64,000 bases of DNA from Shewanella sediminis HAW-EB3 (lineage in GTDB: Bacteria > Pseudomonadota > Gammaproteobacteria > Enterobacterales > Shewanellaceae), in NCBI RefSeq assembly GCF_000018025.1, contig NC_009831.1:1674001-1738000 (forward strand). The letters run 5' to 3'. The notes under the pieces are model-generated. The model did no database searches and was not told where the DNA came from. It saw nothing but the letters and a program-made list of their open reading frames with translations. A program made the translations under genes and the position numbers. Shown here piece by piece: positions 43,995 through 54,063 of the stretch; the first letter of the stretch is position 1; the number at the start of each line of letters is the position of its first letter.

Positions 43995-46163
43995 TTACTT
44001 GTCCAGGCCGCGGCGTTTAAGCAGGGCCTCGGTTGTCGGCTCTTGTCCCCTGAATGCTTTGTAAGCTTCCATTGGGGCGACACTGTTACCGACCTCTCTG
44101 ATCGTCTTACGGAATTTCATGCCTATTTCACGATTTAATCCGCCTTGAGTTTGAACATAAGCGAAGGCATCGGCGGCGAGGATCTCACTCCACATGTAAG
44201 CGTAATAGCTTGATGAGTAACCGCCCGGGAAGGCGTGAGCAAAATAAGTTGATTTATAGCGAGGTGGAACCGCTGGCAGGTCTACACCATGCTTTTTCAA
44301 CGCGGCGGCTTCGAAACTGACGACATCCTGCAATGGCGCTCCCGCTTTAAGTGAATGCCACTCTAAATCCAACAGGGCGGCCGACATATATTCTAATGTG
44401 TCGAAGCCTTGATTGAAGCTGCGAGACTTTAACAGTTTATTGAGCAGATCTTCGGGGATAGACTCACCTGTTTCATAGTGTTTAGCATAGTTTTCCAGCA
44501 CTTTTGGATGGGCGGCCCAATCTTCTTCGAATGTCGATGGGAATTCGACAAAATCACGGGATACGGCGGTGCCGGATAAACTGGGGTAGGTGACTTTCGA
44601 GAACATACCATGGGTGCCATGTCCCATCTCATGGAACATGGTAGTGACTTCATCATAACTGACGAATGTTGGCTCTCCATCGGGGGCTTTTTTTATGTTC
44701 ATCACATTGACGACAACAGGTTTACTGTTCAATAAGCCAGATTGAGTGACAAATGAGCTCATCCAGGCACCACCACGTTTTCCTTCCCGTGCGAAGTAAT
44801 CGGCGTAGAAGATGGCCATGCTGCTGCCATCGTTATCAAACATCTCGTAGGCCTTTACATCCGGATGGTAAACCGGCAGATCCGGGCGAGGCTTGAATGT
44901 GACACCATAGAGATCCTCTAGGGTGAAAAATACGCCATCTTTGAGTACGCGATTAAATTCGAAATAGGGCTTTATCGAGTCACCGTCGAGATCAAATTTC
45001 TCTTTACGTACCAGTTCGGCGTAATAAGCCCAATCCCACGGTGACAGTTCAAACTCGCCACCGGTTTTGGTTATCATGGCTTGAATATCGTCGGCTTCTT
45101 TCTGAGTGTTGGCGATGACCGCTGGAACCATAGAGCCAAACATCTTATAAACGGCTTCTGGGGTCTTAGCCATCTGAGGCGTTAAGCGATAGTCTGCCCA
45201 GCTTTCATAGCCAAGTAACTCGGCTCGCTCCGAGCGTAACTGTGCCAATCTGGCCACTAAACTGGCGGTCTCATTTTCACCACTGAGGCCACGGTTCGAT
45301 GACAGCTCCCATACCTTTTGGCGCAGCTCTCGGTTATCGAGTTGAGACAGTACAGGTTGGCGTGTGGTGTTGGTGATGTTGAGCTGGTACTTATTGCTGT
45401 GACCATTTGCATCGGCGTCAGCCTTGGCTGCCCTGATTGCACTTTCAGACAGGCCTGCGAGCTGCTGCTTATCATCGATAACCAGGGCTATCTCTTTTGT
45501 CATACGCATCAAGCGTTGTGCAAACTCATTGGTCAGTGTCGATTGTTCCTCATTGAGGACGCGGATCTGCTGTTTCTGACTATCGGTGAGTTTGGCTCCG
45601 GCCATCACGAATCTTTGGTGATATTTCTCTATCAGCCTTATCGCTTCTGGTGTCAGATCTAGTTCATTGCGAGATAAGTAGAGGTTGTCAATTCGTTTAA
45701 ATAGTTTGGTATTAAGATTAATGTTGTCAGAATGAGCCGCCATCTTAGGGGCCATCTCACCTTGAATGGCTCTGAGGGTCGGGTTGCTGTTCGAGCCGGC
45801 TAAATTATAGAACACTTTCGACGTGCGATTTAATAGCTCACCACTCGTTTCTAAAGCAACTATGGTGTTGGCAAACGTCGCCGGTTCCGGATTGTTGGCA
45901 ATTTCAAGGACTTGTTGGTAATGCTCTGTTATTCCCTGTTCTAATGCCGGCTGAAAGTGCTCATCCTTTATCAGGCTAAAGTCTGGCGCTTGATATTGAA
46001 GTGTACTGGCTTGAAACAGTGGGTTCTGAGTTTGCAGGCTCTGAGTTTGTAAGTGCTCAGTTTGCGATGCTGAAGTCGATTTTTGCTGAGTCGTTGCAGT
46101 ACCGGAGCAGGCGCTCAATGCCAGTGTTGCGGTAATCGTTACCGCCAGTAGTGTTTTGTGCAT
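43995..46163 (-). CDS. M3 family oligopeptidase, lipoprotein (Dcp-like)
   Basis: The 722-residue product has a lipobox (L-A-L-S-A-C) and the M3 zinc motif H-E-M-G-H-G-T-H-G, with the third ligand E downstream (E-F-P-S-T-F-E-E). It matches dipeptidyl carboxypeptidase/oligopeptidase A in length and in the C-terminal Y-A-H-A-F-P-G-G-Y-S-S-S-Y-Y-A-Y-M-W motif. It should trim peptides in the periplasm. The ATG at 46163 is preferred over the TTG-initiated frame at 46196 because the lipoprotein signal begins there. Confidence 0.93.
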   Translation of the reverse strand: MHKTLLAVTITATLALSACSGTATTQQKSTSASQTEHLQTQSLQTQNPLFQASTLQYQAPDFSLIKDEHFQPALEQGITEHYQQVLEIANNPEPATFANTIVALETSGELLNRTSKVFYNLAGSNSNPTLRAIQGEMAPKMAAHSDNINLNTKLFKRIDNLYLSRNELDLTPEAIRLIEKYHQRFVMAGAKLTDSQKQQIRVLNEEQSTLTNEFAQRLMRMTKEIALVIDDKQQLAGLSESAIRAAKADADANGHSNKYQLNITNTTRQPVLSQLDNRELRQKVWELSSNRGLSGENETASLVARLAQLRSERAELLGYESWADYRLTPQMAKTPEAVYKMFGSMVPAVIANTQKEADDIQAMITKTGGEFELSPWDWAYYAELVRKEKFDLDGDSIKPYFEFNRVLKDGVFFTLEDLYGVTFKPRPDLPVYHPDVKAYEMFDNDGSSMAIFYADYFAREGKRGGAWMSSFVTQSGLLNSKPVVVNVMNIKKAPDGEPTFVSYDEVTTMFHEMGHGTHGMFSKVTYPSLSGTAVSRDFVEFPSTFEEDWAAHPKVLENYAKHYETGESIPEDLLNKLLKSRSFNQGFDTLEYMSAALLDLEWHSLKAGAPLQDVVSFEAAALKKHGVDLPAVPPRYKSTYFAHAFPGGYSSSYYAYMWSEILAADAFAYVQTQGGLNREIGMKFRKTIREVGNSVAPMEAYKAFRGQEPTTEALLKRRGLDK

Positions 46164-46443
46164 GAATTGATGATTTCCTTTTGGTTTTGCCTTCAATCTA
46201 GCAATTGTTTATTAAGCGTATCTGAAACAGCATGAGTGTTGCTTTTGGTTAATTTACTTGTGCTAAATAGTTCAAAATACGTAGAGATTTCTATCTGTTC
46301 TTCATCATTGGATGAAGAGGCTATGATAATATGATTTTGTTCTGATTAAGTTGATGCTATGCACACTGTGGCCGGATTCAGCGTGATTTTGATGAAGTAA
46401 AAGTGTTAAGATATTGCAGAATTTAAGCACTGGGGATTTCAGT

Positions 46444-47022
46444 TTGGCGCAACTCTATTTTTATTACTCGGCGATGAATGCCGGTAAATCAACTTCTTTA
46501 TTACAGTCCTCTTATAACTACCGCGAACGCGGAATGAATACCTTAGTGATGACGGCATCTATCGATGACAGATATGGAGTAGGTAAAGTCGCGTCAAGGA
46601 TCGGTATAGAAACCGAGGCTCAGGTGTTTGCAAGCGGCGATAATCTGGCCAATATGATTGAAGCTGCACTCGAAGAGCAGCCGCTGCATTGTATCTTGAT
46701 TGACGAGTCACAGTTCTTAAGCAAAGAACAGGTAAAACAGTTGACTCACGTCGTCGATAACTTGGATATTCCCGTCCTGTGTTATGGTCTTAAAACCGAC
46801 TTCCAGGGTGAACTTTTCACTGGTAGTCAATATCTGGTCGCATGGGCCGATAAGTTAGTCGAACTTAAGACTATCTGTCACTGTGGCCGAAAGGCGAACA
46901 TGGTCGTGCGCCTCGATGGTGAAGGTAAGCCGATGCAGGAAGGCGAGCAGGTAGCGATAGGTGGCAATGAGAGTTACGAGTCAGTTTGTCGTAAACACTT
47001 CAGAGAGTTCCTTTGGGATTAG
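46444..47022 (+). CDS. tdk: Thymidine kinase
   Basis: Tdk phosphorylates thymidine in nucleotide salvage. The 192-residue product has the P-loop [10 protein letters not shown], the Y-R-E-R-G-M lasso, D-E-S-Q-F and zinc cysteines (C-H-C-G-R-K and a later C-x2-H). E. coli Tdk begins M-A-Q-L-Y-F-Y-Y-S, identical to the sequence from the TTG at 46444, which has GGGGA 7 nt upstream; the frame to 46414 is not supported. Its last 11 codons recur 89 bp downstream. Confidence 0.95.
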   Translation: MAQLYFYYSAMNAGKSTSLLQSSYNYRERGMNTLVMTASIDDRYGVGKVASRIGIETEAQVFASGDNLANMIEAALEEQPLHCILIDESQFLSKEQVKQLTHVVDNLDIPVLCYGLKTDFQGELFTGSQYLVAWADKLVELKTICHCGRKANMVVRLDGEGKPMQEGEQVAIGGNESYESVCRKHFREFLWD

Positions 47023-47076
47023 ACTATTAATATAAGTGCTTATTTGCGGTAATGAAGTTACGTGGTTCTAAGTTCC

Positions 47077-47112
47077 GTCGTAAACACTTCCGTGAGTTCC
47101 TTTGGGACTAAG
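47077..47112 (+). pseudogene. Duplicated 3' tail of tdk (relic)
   Basis: GTCGTAAACACTTCCGTGAG and the following bases repeat the tdk 3' end (46988-47021) at 31 of 34 positions. Translated in frame the copy reads [14 protein letters not shown], the same as tdk. All three differences are synonymous (AGA to CGT, GAT to GAC) and the stop changes from TAG to TAA. It looks like the tail of a second tdk allele rather than a fresh duplication. Confidence 0.8.
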
Positions 47113-47115
47113 CTT

Positions 47116-47150
47116 AGCTATAAGCTATAAGCTATAAGCTATAAGCTATA
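47116..47150 (+). repeat. Tandem repeat, 7-bp unit, 5 copies
   Basis: The unit AGCTATA is repeated exactly five times. It lies just after the tdk tail relic. Confidence 0.95.
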
Positions 47151-47162
47151 TGTGATAAAAGT

Positions 47163-47197
47163 AAACGGCGAGATAAGGTGACTTATCTCGCCGTTTT
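47163..47197. terminator. Bidirectional terminator between tdk and the membrane protein gene
   Basis: A perfect 15-bp stem, AAACGGCGAGATAAG / CTTATCTCGCCGTTT with loop GTGA, followed by T on both strands. The stop codon of the minus-strand gene (47196-47198) touches its end. Confidence 0.9.
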
Positions 47198-47633
47198 AAT
47201 CTAGTTTAGACAGCAAGTGGCGGACCTCTTCACGGGTGTCATCTATCGCATCGACTACCGCCACGGCGCTCGATTCACTGTCAGGCATACTTTGCCAGTT
47301 AGATTGCCACGCCAGCTTGAGCTGTTCCGCCGATTCCTCGACCTTCGCCTCGGTTATCATACCCAAGTCGGCGATCAAGTTGACCTTAATCCAGCCTCTC
47401 CTCGGGTTTCCTGCGACCGGATCTTTATCATAATGTGCCGCGTATACGATCCCTTCGAGCTCAGAAAGTTGCAGCAAGAGTTCGAAACTTGCCGAGCGCA
47501 TATTACTGTTGTATTCGCTGATCTCCATACGCCAGACATTATAACTGAACCCCACCAGGGCAAATAACATGCTGAACACAGCGGTGATTTGGAAAATTGA
47601 TATTTTCTGATCACCTTGCAGGCTGAGTCTCAT
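47196..47633 (-). CDS. Small single-pass membrane protein of unknown function
   Basis: The 145-residue protein has one hydrophobic segment (about 12-33, I-F-Q-I-T-A-V-F-S-M-L-F-A-L-V-G-F) and a helical, acidic C-terminal part rich in E, Q and L. No family was recognised. It reads as a helical domain attached to the membrane, similar in layout to pilus- or septum-related small proteins. Its upstream neighbour on the same strand is a prepilin-like gene, 131 bp away. Confidence 0.6.
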   Translation of the reverse strand: MRLSLQGDQKISIFQITAVFSMLFALVGFSYNVWRMEISEYNSNMRSASFELLLQLSELEGIVYAAHYDKDPVAGNPRRGWIKVNLIADLGMITEAKVEESAEQLKLAWQSNWQSMPDSESSAVAVVDAIDDTREEVRHLLSKLD

Positions 47634-47764
47634 ATGGGCCCCCTTAGAGTCACTTACTTAACGGCCTTTCTTTTAATTTAGTTAAAACATGCATGAACTG
47701 AAATAGTAGTTAAACCTACCAAATTTATCTATGAGTACTCAAGAGGTGAGTATACTTTTAAGAA

Positions 47765-48343
47765 TTAGCAATCGTCGGTGACGGCACGAACATAATAGCT
47801 ATAGGCTGGAACCGGAGAGCGATATTCGACGTGGCATTTGAACTTCTCACTTTGGATATCTGCTAACTTGTCGGCAAATTTCTTGGGGACGGCAGCAAAT
47901 GAGCCGTTAGCACCTGTGCCGAATACAAAATCTTCGTCGGATAATCCCATAACCGTTGTGAAGTTATCCTCTACTATGGTATCTGATTGAGAGGTTCCTG
48001 CTGCCATCGGGTAGCCACTTGATACGTACAGACGGGTGCCCGATACATCTACATAGAAGTAACCTACGTTTCTATCCCAGTTCGGATGGTTGTTACATGT
48101 CCCATCACAGTCTTGCTTATCAGCGATGCCGTCGATCTGGGTTTTACTGTGCACTATCTGATTCATCGAGGCGATAGAACCTGCAACTCCTTCGAGGCTA
48201 GATGTCTGTGCTTCGCTACTCAAAGAGAGAAACTTAGGCGCTGCGATGACACTTAATATGCCCAGAATAATGATCACTATGACCAATTCAATCAGGGTAA
48301 AACCTTGCTGTAGTTTATTTGAGCTCACAATCGTATATTTCAT
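47765..48343 (-). CDS. Type IV pilin-like protein with MSHA-type features
   Basis: The 192-residue product has a type IV prepilin leader: a short positively charged part ending G (L-Q-Q-G) then F-T-L-I-E-L-V-I-V-I-I-I-L-G-I-L-S-V-I-A. The C-terminal part contains two pairs of cysteines (C-D-G-T-C and K-C-H ... D-D-C) as in MshA-like pilins. No msh or pil assembly gene is adjacent, so it is an orphan pilin or pseudopilin. The ATG at 48343 is chosen because the leader then has the proper length. Confidence 0.85.
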   Translation of the reverse strand: MKYTIVSSNKLQQGFTLIELVIVIIILGILSVIAAPKFLSLSSEAQTSSLEGVAGSIASMNQIVHSKTQIDGIADKQDCDGTCNNHPNWDRNVGYFYVDVSGTRLYVSSGYPMAAGTSQSDTIVEDNFTTVMGLSDEDFVFGTGANGSFAAVPKKFADKLADIQSEKFKCHVEYRSPVPAYSYYVRAVTDDC

Positions 48344-48659
48344 ATTACTAATAATGGGCGAAATATACTGAAATTCAACTTGCCACACAAGTAATCTTCA
48401 GAGTATTTACGAATAAAACATCAACAATTTCAATGTGTAAATGATTGGTGGTTGTTTTGTGCTCAATTGGTTTTTGGTTGGTTATCACTTAGTGTGGGGG
48501 TGGTGCTTATTGGTTTTGAATATGTTGTTGATGTTATGTGTGAGCGTTTTTTTATCAATAACTTTACCTTTGGTTGTGATTTTAGCTGTCACAGGGCGTA
48601 ACTCATTGATACGTGTGTAAGTATGGGTGCGAGGTTGAGTTAGGAGAGAGGCTAGATTA

Positions 48660-48688
48660 TAAAAAAGCCCAGATTAGGTCTCTGGGCT
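48660..48688 (-). terminator. Terminator of the liu-sco operon
   Basis: AGCCCAGA pairs with TCTGGGCT around TTAGGTC, followed on the minus strand by a run of T. It lies 39 bp past scoB. The stretch 48389-48659 between the pilin and this terminator contains no gene. Confidence 0.85.
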
Positions 48689-48726
48689 ACCAAGAAGCTT
48701 GTGTTTCTCATTAAGAGGGGAAGGTA

Positions 48727-49383
48727 TTAGAACTTCATCTCTGGTACATGTTCAGGGACGATAAGTTTACCTGCTGTCTTAGCCACGATCTCTTCAACGC
48801 TAACGCCTGGAGCACGCTCTAATAGATGGAATGCACCATCTTTAATCTCCATGAAAGCTAAGTCGGTTAGTACGCGCTTGATGCAGCCAAAACCTGTCAG
48901 GGGCAGCTCGCACTTAGGCAGTAGCTTCGAGTTACCCTTTTTATCGGCATGCATCATGGTGACGATAATATTGTCTGCACCAGCGACCAGGTCCATGGCA
49001 CCGCCCATCCCCTTGATAAGCTTTCCGGGGATCATCCATGACGCGATCGAGCCCTGCTCGTCAACCTCGAAGGCACCCAATACGGTAAGATCCACATGAC
49101 CGCCGCGGATCATGGCGAAGCTTTCTGCCGATGAGAAGAAAGAGGCGCCATCGACGGCCGTGACCGTCTGTTTTCCAGCGTTAATCAGATCTGCATCTAT
49201 GGTCTCTTCGGTGGGAAATTCTCCCATGCCAAGTAGTCCATTCTCAGATTGCAGCATGACTTCTATATCTTGTGGGATATAGTTAGCCACTAAGGTGGGA
49301 ATACCTATGCCTAAATTAACGTAAAAGCCATCTTTAAGTTCCTGGGCTACACGTTGTGCGAGTTGTTCTCTGGATAATGCCAT
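48727..49383 (-). CDS. scoB: 3-oxoacid (succinyl-CoA:acetoacetate) CoA-transferase subunit B
   Basis: ScoB with ScoA moves CoA from succinyl-CoA to acetoacetate, the end product of leucine breakdown, so that it can be cleaved to acetyl-CoA. The 218-residue protein has the class I CoA-transferase pattern N-L-G-I-G-I-P-T-L-V and the catalytic E in S-E-N-G-L-L-G. The ATG at 49383 has GGAGGG upstream; the longer frame to 49470 is not supported. Last gene of the operon. Confidence 0.94.
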   Translation of the reverse strand: MALSREQLAQRVAQELKDGFYVNLGIGIPTLVANYIPQDIEVMLQSENGLLGMGEFPTEETIDADLINAGKQTVTAVDGASFFSSAESFAMIRGGHVDLTVLGAFEVDEQGSIASWMIPGKLIKGMGGAMDLVAGADNIIVTMMHADKKGNSKLLPKCELPLTGFGCIKRVLTDLAFMEIKDGAFHLLERAPGVSVEEIVAKTAGKLIVPEHVPEMKF

Positions 49384-49399
49384 GATGTCTCCCTCCCTT

Positions 49400-50113
49400 T
49401 TAAAGAATAACCGGTGCGGCTTTAACGGTACGTTGCTCGATACGTTTCTCAAACTTGCCCTGAATGACACGGTTCACGTAGATACCGGGTGTGTGGATAT
49501 GATCCGGGTCTAACTCTCCGGGCTCGACGATCTGCTCCGCCTCAACCACAGTGATCTTGCCAGCCGTAGCCATCATAGGGTTGAAGTTTGCCGCGGTTTT
49601 ACGGAAGACTAAATTCCCCATGGTATCGGCTTTCCATGCCCGTACTAAGGCGAAGTCGGCAGTCAATGCAGGCTCGAGCACGTAGTGGCGACCATCGATC
49701 TCCCGGGTCTCTTTACCTTCGGCGATAGGGGTACCATAGCCCGTTGCGGTAAAGAAGGCCGGGATCCCGGCGCCGCCCGCACGGATTTTCTCTGCCAGCG
49801 TCCCCTGAGGAGTCAAAATCACCTTCAGCTGGCCCGATAGCATCTGCTGCTCGAAGGTGGCGTTTTCGCCGACATAGGAGGCGATCATGGTATCTATCTG
49901 ACGACTCTTAAGTAGTAAGCCAAGGCCGAAATCATCGACTCCGGCATTGTTTGATATAGCGGTCAGGCCGCTGACTCCGGACGTAACCATCTGTGAGATA
50001 AGCCCTTCAGGAATGCCGCACAGGCCAAACCCGCCGACCATTATGGTCATATCATTACTTAAGCCTTTAAGAGCTTCTTCATAACTGCCAACAACTTTAT
50101 TGAGTCCTGCCAT
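49400..50113 (-). CDS. scoA: 3-oxoacid CoA-transferase subunit A
   Basis: The 237-residue subunit has the N-terminal pattern [13 protein letters not shown] and the motif [11 protein letters not shown]. It lies 13 bp after liuE and 16 bp before scoB. It completes the pathway from HMG-CoA lyase (which yields acetoacetate and acetyl-CoA) to acetoacetyl-CoA. Confidence 0.94.
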   Translation of the reverse strand: MAGLNKVVGSYEEALKGLSNDMTIMVGGFGLCGIPEGLISQMVTSGVSGLTAISNNAGVDDFGLGLLLKSRQIDTMIASYVGENATFEQQMLSGQLKVILTPQGTLAEKIRAGGAGIPAFFTATGYGTPIAEGKETREIDGRHYVLEPALTADFALVRAWKADTMGNLVFRKTAANFNPMMATAGKITVVEAEQIVEPGELDPDHIHTPGIYVNRVIQGKFEKRIEQRTVKAAPVIL

Positions 50114-50126
50114 TATTTTTGTCTCC

Positions 50127-51017
50127 TTATTTGCCCATCGCTTGAGCGACCTTTGAGCCGGTTGTTTTGCCCAGTGTCTGACTTATTGCATCTCCTGCAC
50201 TCGCTAACAAGCGCAGATCGATGCCGGTATCTATCCCTAATCCATGCAACATATAGACTAAATCTTCGGTGGCTAAGTTACCCGATGCACCTTTGGCATA
50301 GGGGCAGCCACCGAGGCCCGCAACCGAAGAGTCGATAACGCTCACTCCGGTTTCTAAACAGGCCAGAATGTTGGCCAGTGCCTGGCCGTAGGTATCATGA
50401 AAGTGTAGTGCGAGTTTGTCGACAGGAACCTTGCGGCTCACCTCTTCAACCATTTTACGGGCATTGTGCGGTGTGCCAACGCCTATGGTGTCACCCAGTG
50501 AAATTTCATAACAGCCCATCTTGTAAAGGATTTCAGACACCCGAGCGACTTCACTCGAGGGGATATCTCCTTCATAGGGGCAGCCCAGCACACAGGACAC
50601 ATAGCCTCTGACCGGAACATTAGCAGCCTGAGCCCGCTCTATTACAGGAATAAAGCGCTCTATCGACTCCTCGATGGAGCAGTTGATGTTGCGTTGACTG
50701 AAGCTTTGAGAAGCGGCACCGAATATGGCGACTTCGTCGGCTCCCGCGTCAAGGGCAAGTTCCAGTCCCTTTAAGTTGGGGGTCAAGGCGCTGTAGGTCA
50801 CGGCGCTGTTTCGGTTGATGTTTTTAAGCACCTCTCCCGAGTCGGCCATCTGTGGTACCCACTTGGGAGAGACAAAGCTCGCAGCCTCGATACGCTTGAT
50901 GCCAGCATTGGCTAAACCTTCTATTAAGGCTATCTTGTCTTGCGTGCTGACACTCTTTTCATTTTGTAAGCCGTCACGGGCGCCAACTTCGAAAATACTG
51001 ACCTGATTTGGAAGCAT
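50127..51017 (-). CDS. liuE: Hydroxymethylglutaryl-CoA lyase
   Basis: LiuE cleaves HMG-CoA to acetyl-CoA and acetoacetate. The 296-residue product has the family motifs [28 protein letters not shown] and [11 protein letters not shown]. The ATG at 51017 fits GAGG at good distance and lies one base past the liuD stop, so the genes are coupled. Confidence 0.95.
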   Translation of the reverse strand: MLPNQVSIFEVGARDGLQNEKSVSTQDKIALIEGLANAGIKRIEAASFVSPKWVPQMADSGEVLKNINRNSAVTYSALTPNLKGLELALDAGADEVAIFGAASQSFSQRNINCSIEESIERFIPVIERAQAANVPVRGYVSCVLGCPYEGDIPSSEVARVSEILYKMGCYEISLGDTIGVGTPHNARKMVEEVSRKVPVDKLALHFHDTYGQALANILACLETGVSVIDSSVAGLGGCPYAKGASGNLATEDLVYMLHGLGIDTGIDLRLLASAGDAISQTLGKTTGSKVAQAMGK

Positions 51018-51018
51018 C

Positions 51019-53094
51019 TCAAGCCTCACTTTTTTCAGTTGGTGCTTCATTGGCTGTTACTTCGACCAATAGGCTACCGTCGCTGACCAGTTCTCCCGGC
51101 TCGAAGAAGAAAGCTGAGACTACACCATCGAAGGGAGACTCGATGGTGTACTCCATCTTCATCGCCTCCATCACCATCAGACCTTGCCCTGCGCTCACGA
51201 CGTCACCTTTCTCTACTAAGTGGGTGACGATAGTGCCGTTCATCGGCGCCTTTAGTTTATCTTCCAGACACTCCTGCTCTTCATCTATTTCTGTTTGAAT
51301 CGCACGGAAGTGATAACTGGTCGAGTTGATAAACAGGGTGAAGTCATCGCCTGTCTGGCTGACTGGAACCTTGACTTTGTGACCACTGGTTTTGTGTGTG
51401 TCGCTACAATTGGCGTGGGCATGGTTTGAGATCTCAGCGTGCAGCATCTCACCCTTTAACTCGCCCTTTAGCACTAAATGGCTGCCATTAAGCTCAAGTT
51501 GATAGAGGGACTGTTCACCCACTAAGGTTTCAGTGAGCTCAAGGTGCTGAATGTCATGGTTATCATCGAGAAGAGCCACATTATGCAGGCTTGCGCTATT
51601 TAGCCTGAACCCGCTTACGGCTCCCCAGGGAGAGTAAGGGTCCTGACTGTTGATGGCGCACGCTTTGGCCTCGGCCTTGCGGGCGCAAAGTTGATAAAGT
51701 GCTGCCAAGGCCAACGCCGTATGTTCATCACTCGATGCCATGCCGATAAGGGATTCACCGTAACGGTCGATAAAGTCGGTACTGAAATTGGCATCGCTGA
51801 AGGCTTTGTGTTCGGCGATATTGGCCAGGAACTCTATGTTGTGCTTCAGGCCGCTGATCTGGTATGACTCCAGTGAATGCACTAAACGCTGTAGTGCCCG
51901 AGGGCGTGATTCATCCCAAACGATAAGCTTGGAGATCATAGGGTCGTAAAAGTTACTTATTACATCATTTTCACGAATGCCCGAGTCGATGCGCACATGC
52001 TTGCTCTGCTCCGGCTCGCGCAGGAAGTTCAGTTTACCGCTGGCCGGCAGAAAATCGTTATGGGGATCTTCGGCGTAGATACGTACCTCAAAGGAGTGGC
52101 CATGAATGCGCACCTCCTCTTGAGTGAGCGGTAGTTCACTGCCACTGGCGACCATGAGTTGCCATTTTACCAGGTCTTGTCCTGTGACCATCTCAGTGAC
52201 CGGATGCTCTACCTGAAGGCGGGTGTTCATCTCCATGAAGTAGAAGCTGCCATCGGTATCGAGCAGGAATTCGACGGTTCCGGCGCCTCGATAGTCGATA
52301 GCCTTGGCCGCAGCGACGGCGGCTTCGCCCATCTTGACTCTGAGTTCATCACTCAGGCCCGGCGCTGGCGCCTCCTCTACCACTTTTTGATGGCGGCGTT
52401 GTATCGAGCAGTCACGATCTGAGAGATAGATGCAGTTGCCTTGGGTATCGGCGAACACCTGCACCTCGACATGACGGGGTTGACGCAGATAACGCTCCAT
52501 CAGGAGCTTGTCGTTACCGAAAGAGGAGATAGCCTCCCGGCGCGCAGATTGAATAGCCTCGAGTACTTCATCGCTACTTTCGACGATACGCATGCCTTTA
52601 CCGCCGCCGCCGAAGGCTGCCTTGATAAGCAGAGGAAAGCCCATCTTATCGGCTTCATCGACGAGCAGTTGATCCTCTTGTGCGTCACCGTGATAACCCG
52701 GGACCAGAGGAACATTGGCCGCGCCCATGATCTCTTTCGCCGCACTCTTGCTGCCCATTGAGTCAATCGCATCGGCCGTGGGGCCCACGAAACTGATCCC
52801 CGATTGTTCACATAGCCTGGCGAAGTCCGCATTTTCAGAGAGAAAGCCATAGCCGGGATGGATAGCCTGGGCACCGGACTTCTTGGCGATATCAATGATA
52901 GCCGAGGCTTTAAGGTAGGAGTCTGCCGGTGCGCTGCCACCGAGATAAAATGATTCATCGGCCATGGCGACATGGCGAGCGTCGATATCGGCATCACTGT
53001 AGAGGGCTACTGTCCGCACTCCCATTGCTTTGGCTGTTTTGATAATACGACAGGCGATCTCGCCTCGGTTGGCGATTAGCAGTTTAGTAAACAT
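51019..53094 (-). CDS. liuD: Methylcrotonyl-CoA carboxylase biotin-containing alpha subunit
   Basis: LiuD with LiuB carboxylates 3-methylcrotonyl-CoA. The 691-residue subunit has biotin carboxylase ([16 protein letters not shown]-grasp with F-G-G-G-G-K-G-M-R) and a C-terminal biotin carrier domain with the biotinylated lysine in A-M-K-M. The ATG at 53094 is chosen: AAGGAG lies 8 nt upstream; the frame to 53184 overlaps liuC and is not supported. Confidence 0.95.
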   Translation of the reverse strand: MFTKLLIANRGEIACRIIKTAKAMGVRTVALYSDADIDARHVAMADESFYLGGSAPADSYLKASAIIDIAKKSGAQAIHPGYGFLSENADFARLCEQSGISFVGPTADAIDSMGSKSAAKEIMGAANVPLVPGYHGDAQEDQLLVDEADKMGFPLLIKAAFGGGGKGMRIVESSDEVLEAIQSARREAISSFGNDKLLMERYLRQPRHVEVQVFADTQGNCIYLSDRDCSIQRRHQKVVEEAPAPGLSDELRVKMGEAAVAAAKAIDYRGAGTVEFLLDTDGSFYFMEMNTRLQVEHPVTEMVTGQDLVKWQLMVASGSELPLTQEEVRIHGHSFEVRIYAEDPHNDFLPASGKLNFLREPEQSKHVRIDSGIRENDVISNFYDPMISKLIVWDESRPRALQRLVHSLESYQISGLKHNIEFLANIAEHKAFSDANFSTDFIDRYGESLIGMASSDEHTALALAALYQLCARKAEAKACAINSQDPYSPWGAVSGFRLNSASLHNVALLDDNHDIQHLELTETLVGEQSLYQLELNGSHLVLKGELKGEMLHAEISNHAHANCSDTHKTSGHKVKVPVSQTGDDFTLFINSTSYHFRAIQTEIDEEQECLEDKLKAPMNGTIVTHLVEKGDVVSAGQGLMVMEAMKMEYTIESPFDGVVSAFFFEPGELVSDGSLLVEVTANEAPTEKSEA

Positions 53095-53095
53095 A

Positions 53096-53935
53096 TTATT
53101 TAGCTCCTTGCGTATTATCGGTGCTGCTGTTCCATTTTGGGCTGCGTTTTTCGAAGAAGGCATTGAGTCCCTCCTGACCTTCATCCGATACCCGGATCTT
53201 TGCGATACGTTCGCTGGTGTGATCTAAGGTCTGTTGATCTATCACCCCATCTTCAAGTGTTGAGAGCAGGGTCTTCACCCACGCCATACCTTGTGGACTA
53301 TTGCTGATCAGCTGATTAATTATCGGCTCTGCGGCCCGTTCAAGATCGTCGTTAATCTCGTGGATCACCTGCAGTTCCTGCGCCTTGACTGAGTCGAACC
53401 GCTCGGCGGTCAGCATGTAACGTCTCGCGGCGCGTTGCCCCATGGCACGGGTGACATAGGGGCTTATCACAGCGGGAATTAGCCCCAGTTTGACTTCACT
53501 CAGGCAGAAGCTGGCTCTTTGGTTGGCGATGGCGATATCACAACAACAGATGAGTCCTAACGCACCACCGAAGGCGGCACCTTGCACTAAGGCTAGTGTA
53601 GGTTTAGGAAACTTATCGAGCTGTGACATGAGTTTAGCCAACTCATTAGCATCATTCAGATTCTGCTTGAAATCCATTTTTGCCTGTTTACGCATCCAAT
53701 TAAGATCCGCGCCCGCGCTGAAGTTCTTGCCGTTAGCTTTCAGTATTAAGACTTGGCAGGCTGCACTCTTGGCAAAGTATTCTAAGGCGCTTATCATCTC
53801 GCCTATCATGACTTCATCGAAGGCGTTATGTTTGTCGGCGCGGTCGAGGACCATCTCACCGACACCATTGCTGAGGGTGCAGTTGACATAATTAAGCGTA
53901 CTGGAAAATTCGGTTGTCATGGCTGAGCTGTCCAT
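53096..53935 (-). CDS. liuC: Methylglutaconyl-CoA hydratase
   Basis: LiuC hydrates 3-methylglutaconyl-CoA to HMG-CoA. The 279-residue protein is an enoyl-CoA hydratase/isomerase family member with the oxyanion-hole block A-N-G-K-N-F-S-A-G-A-D-L-N-W-M and G-A-A-F-G-G-A-L-G-L. The start at 53935 is an ATG with a weak ribosome binding site; the ATG at 53920 is an alternative. An 8-bp hairpin (54037-54056) lies in the gap to liuB. Confidence 0.94.
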   Translation of the reverse strand: MDSSAMTTEFSSTLNYVNCTLSNGVGEMVLDRADKHNAFDEVMIGEMISALEYFAKSAACQVLILKANGKNFSAGADLNWMRKQAKMDFKQNLNDANELAKLMSQLDKFPKPTLALVQGAAFGGALGLICCCDIAIANQRASFCLSEVKLGLIPAVISPYVTRAMGQRAARRYMLTAERFDSVKAQELQVIHEINDDLERAAEPIINQLISNSPQGMAWVKTLLSTLEDGVIDQQTLDHTSERIAKIRVSDEGQEGLNAFFEKRSPKWNSSTDNTQGAK

Positions 53936-54063
53936 TGTTCTTCTAACCTGTTTATCTTAAATCTAGCTATCTGAAATTTCGCGGCAACTACTAAAGCGCG
54001 GCGAATTTCACTCTCGGTACTTCATTCTGAGCATCAGCTGGCAGCGGACTGCCAGCTTCGTGA

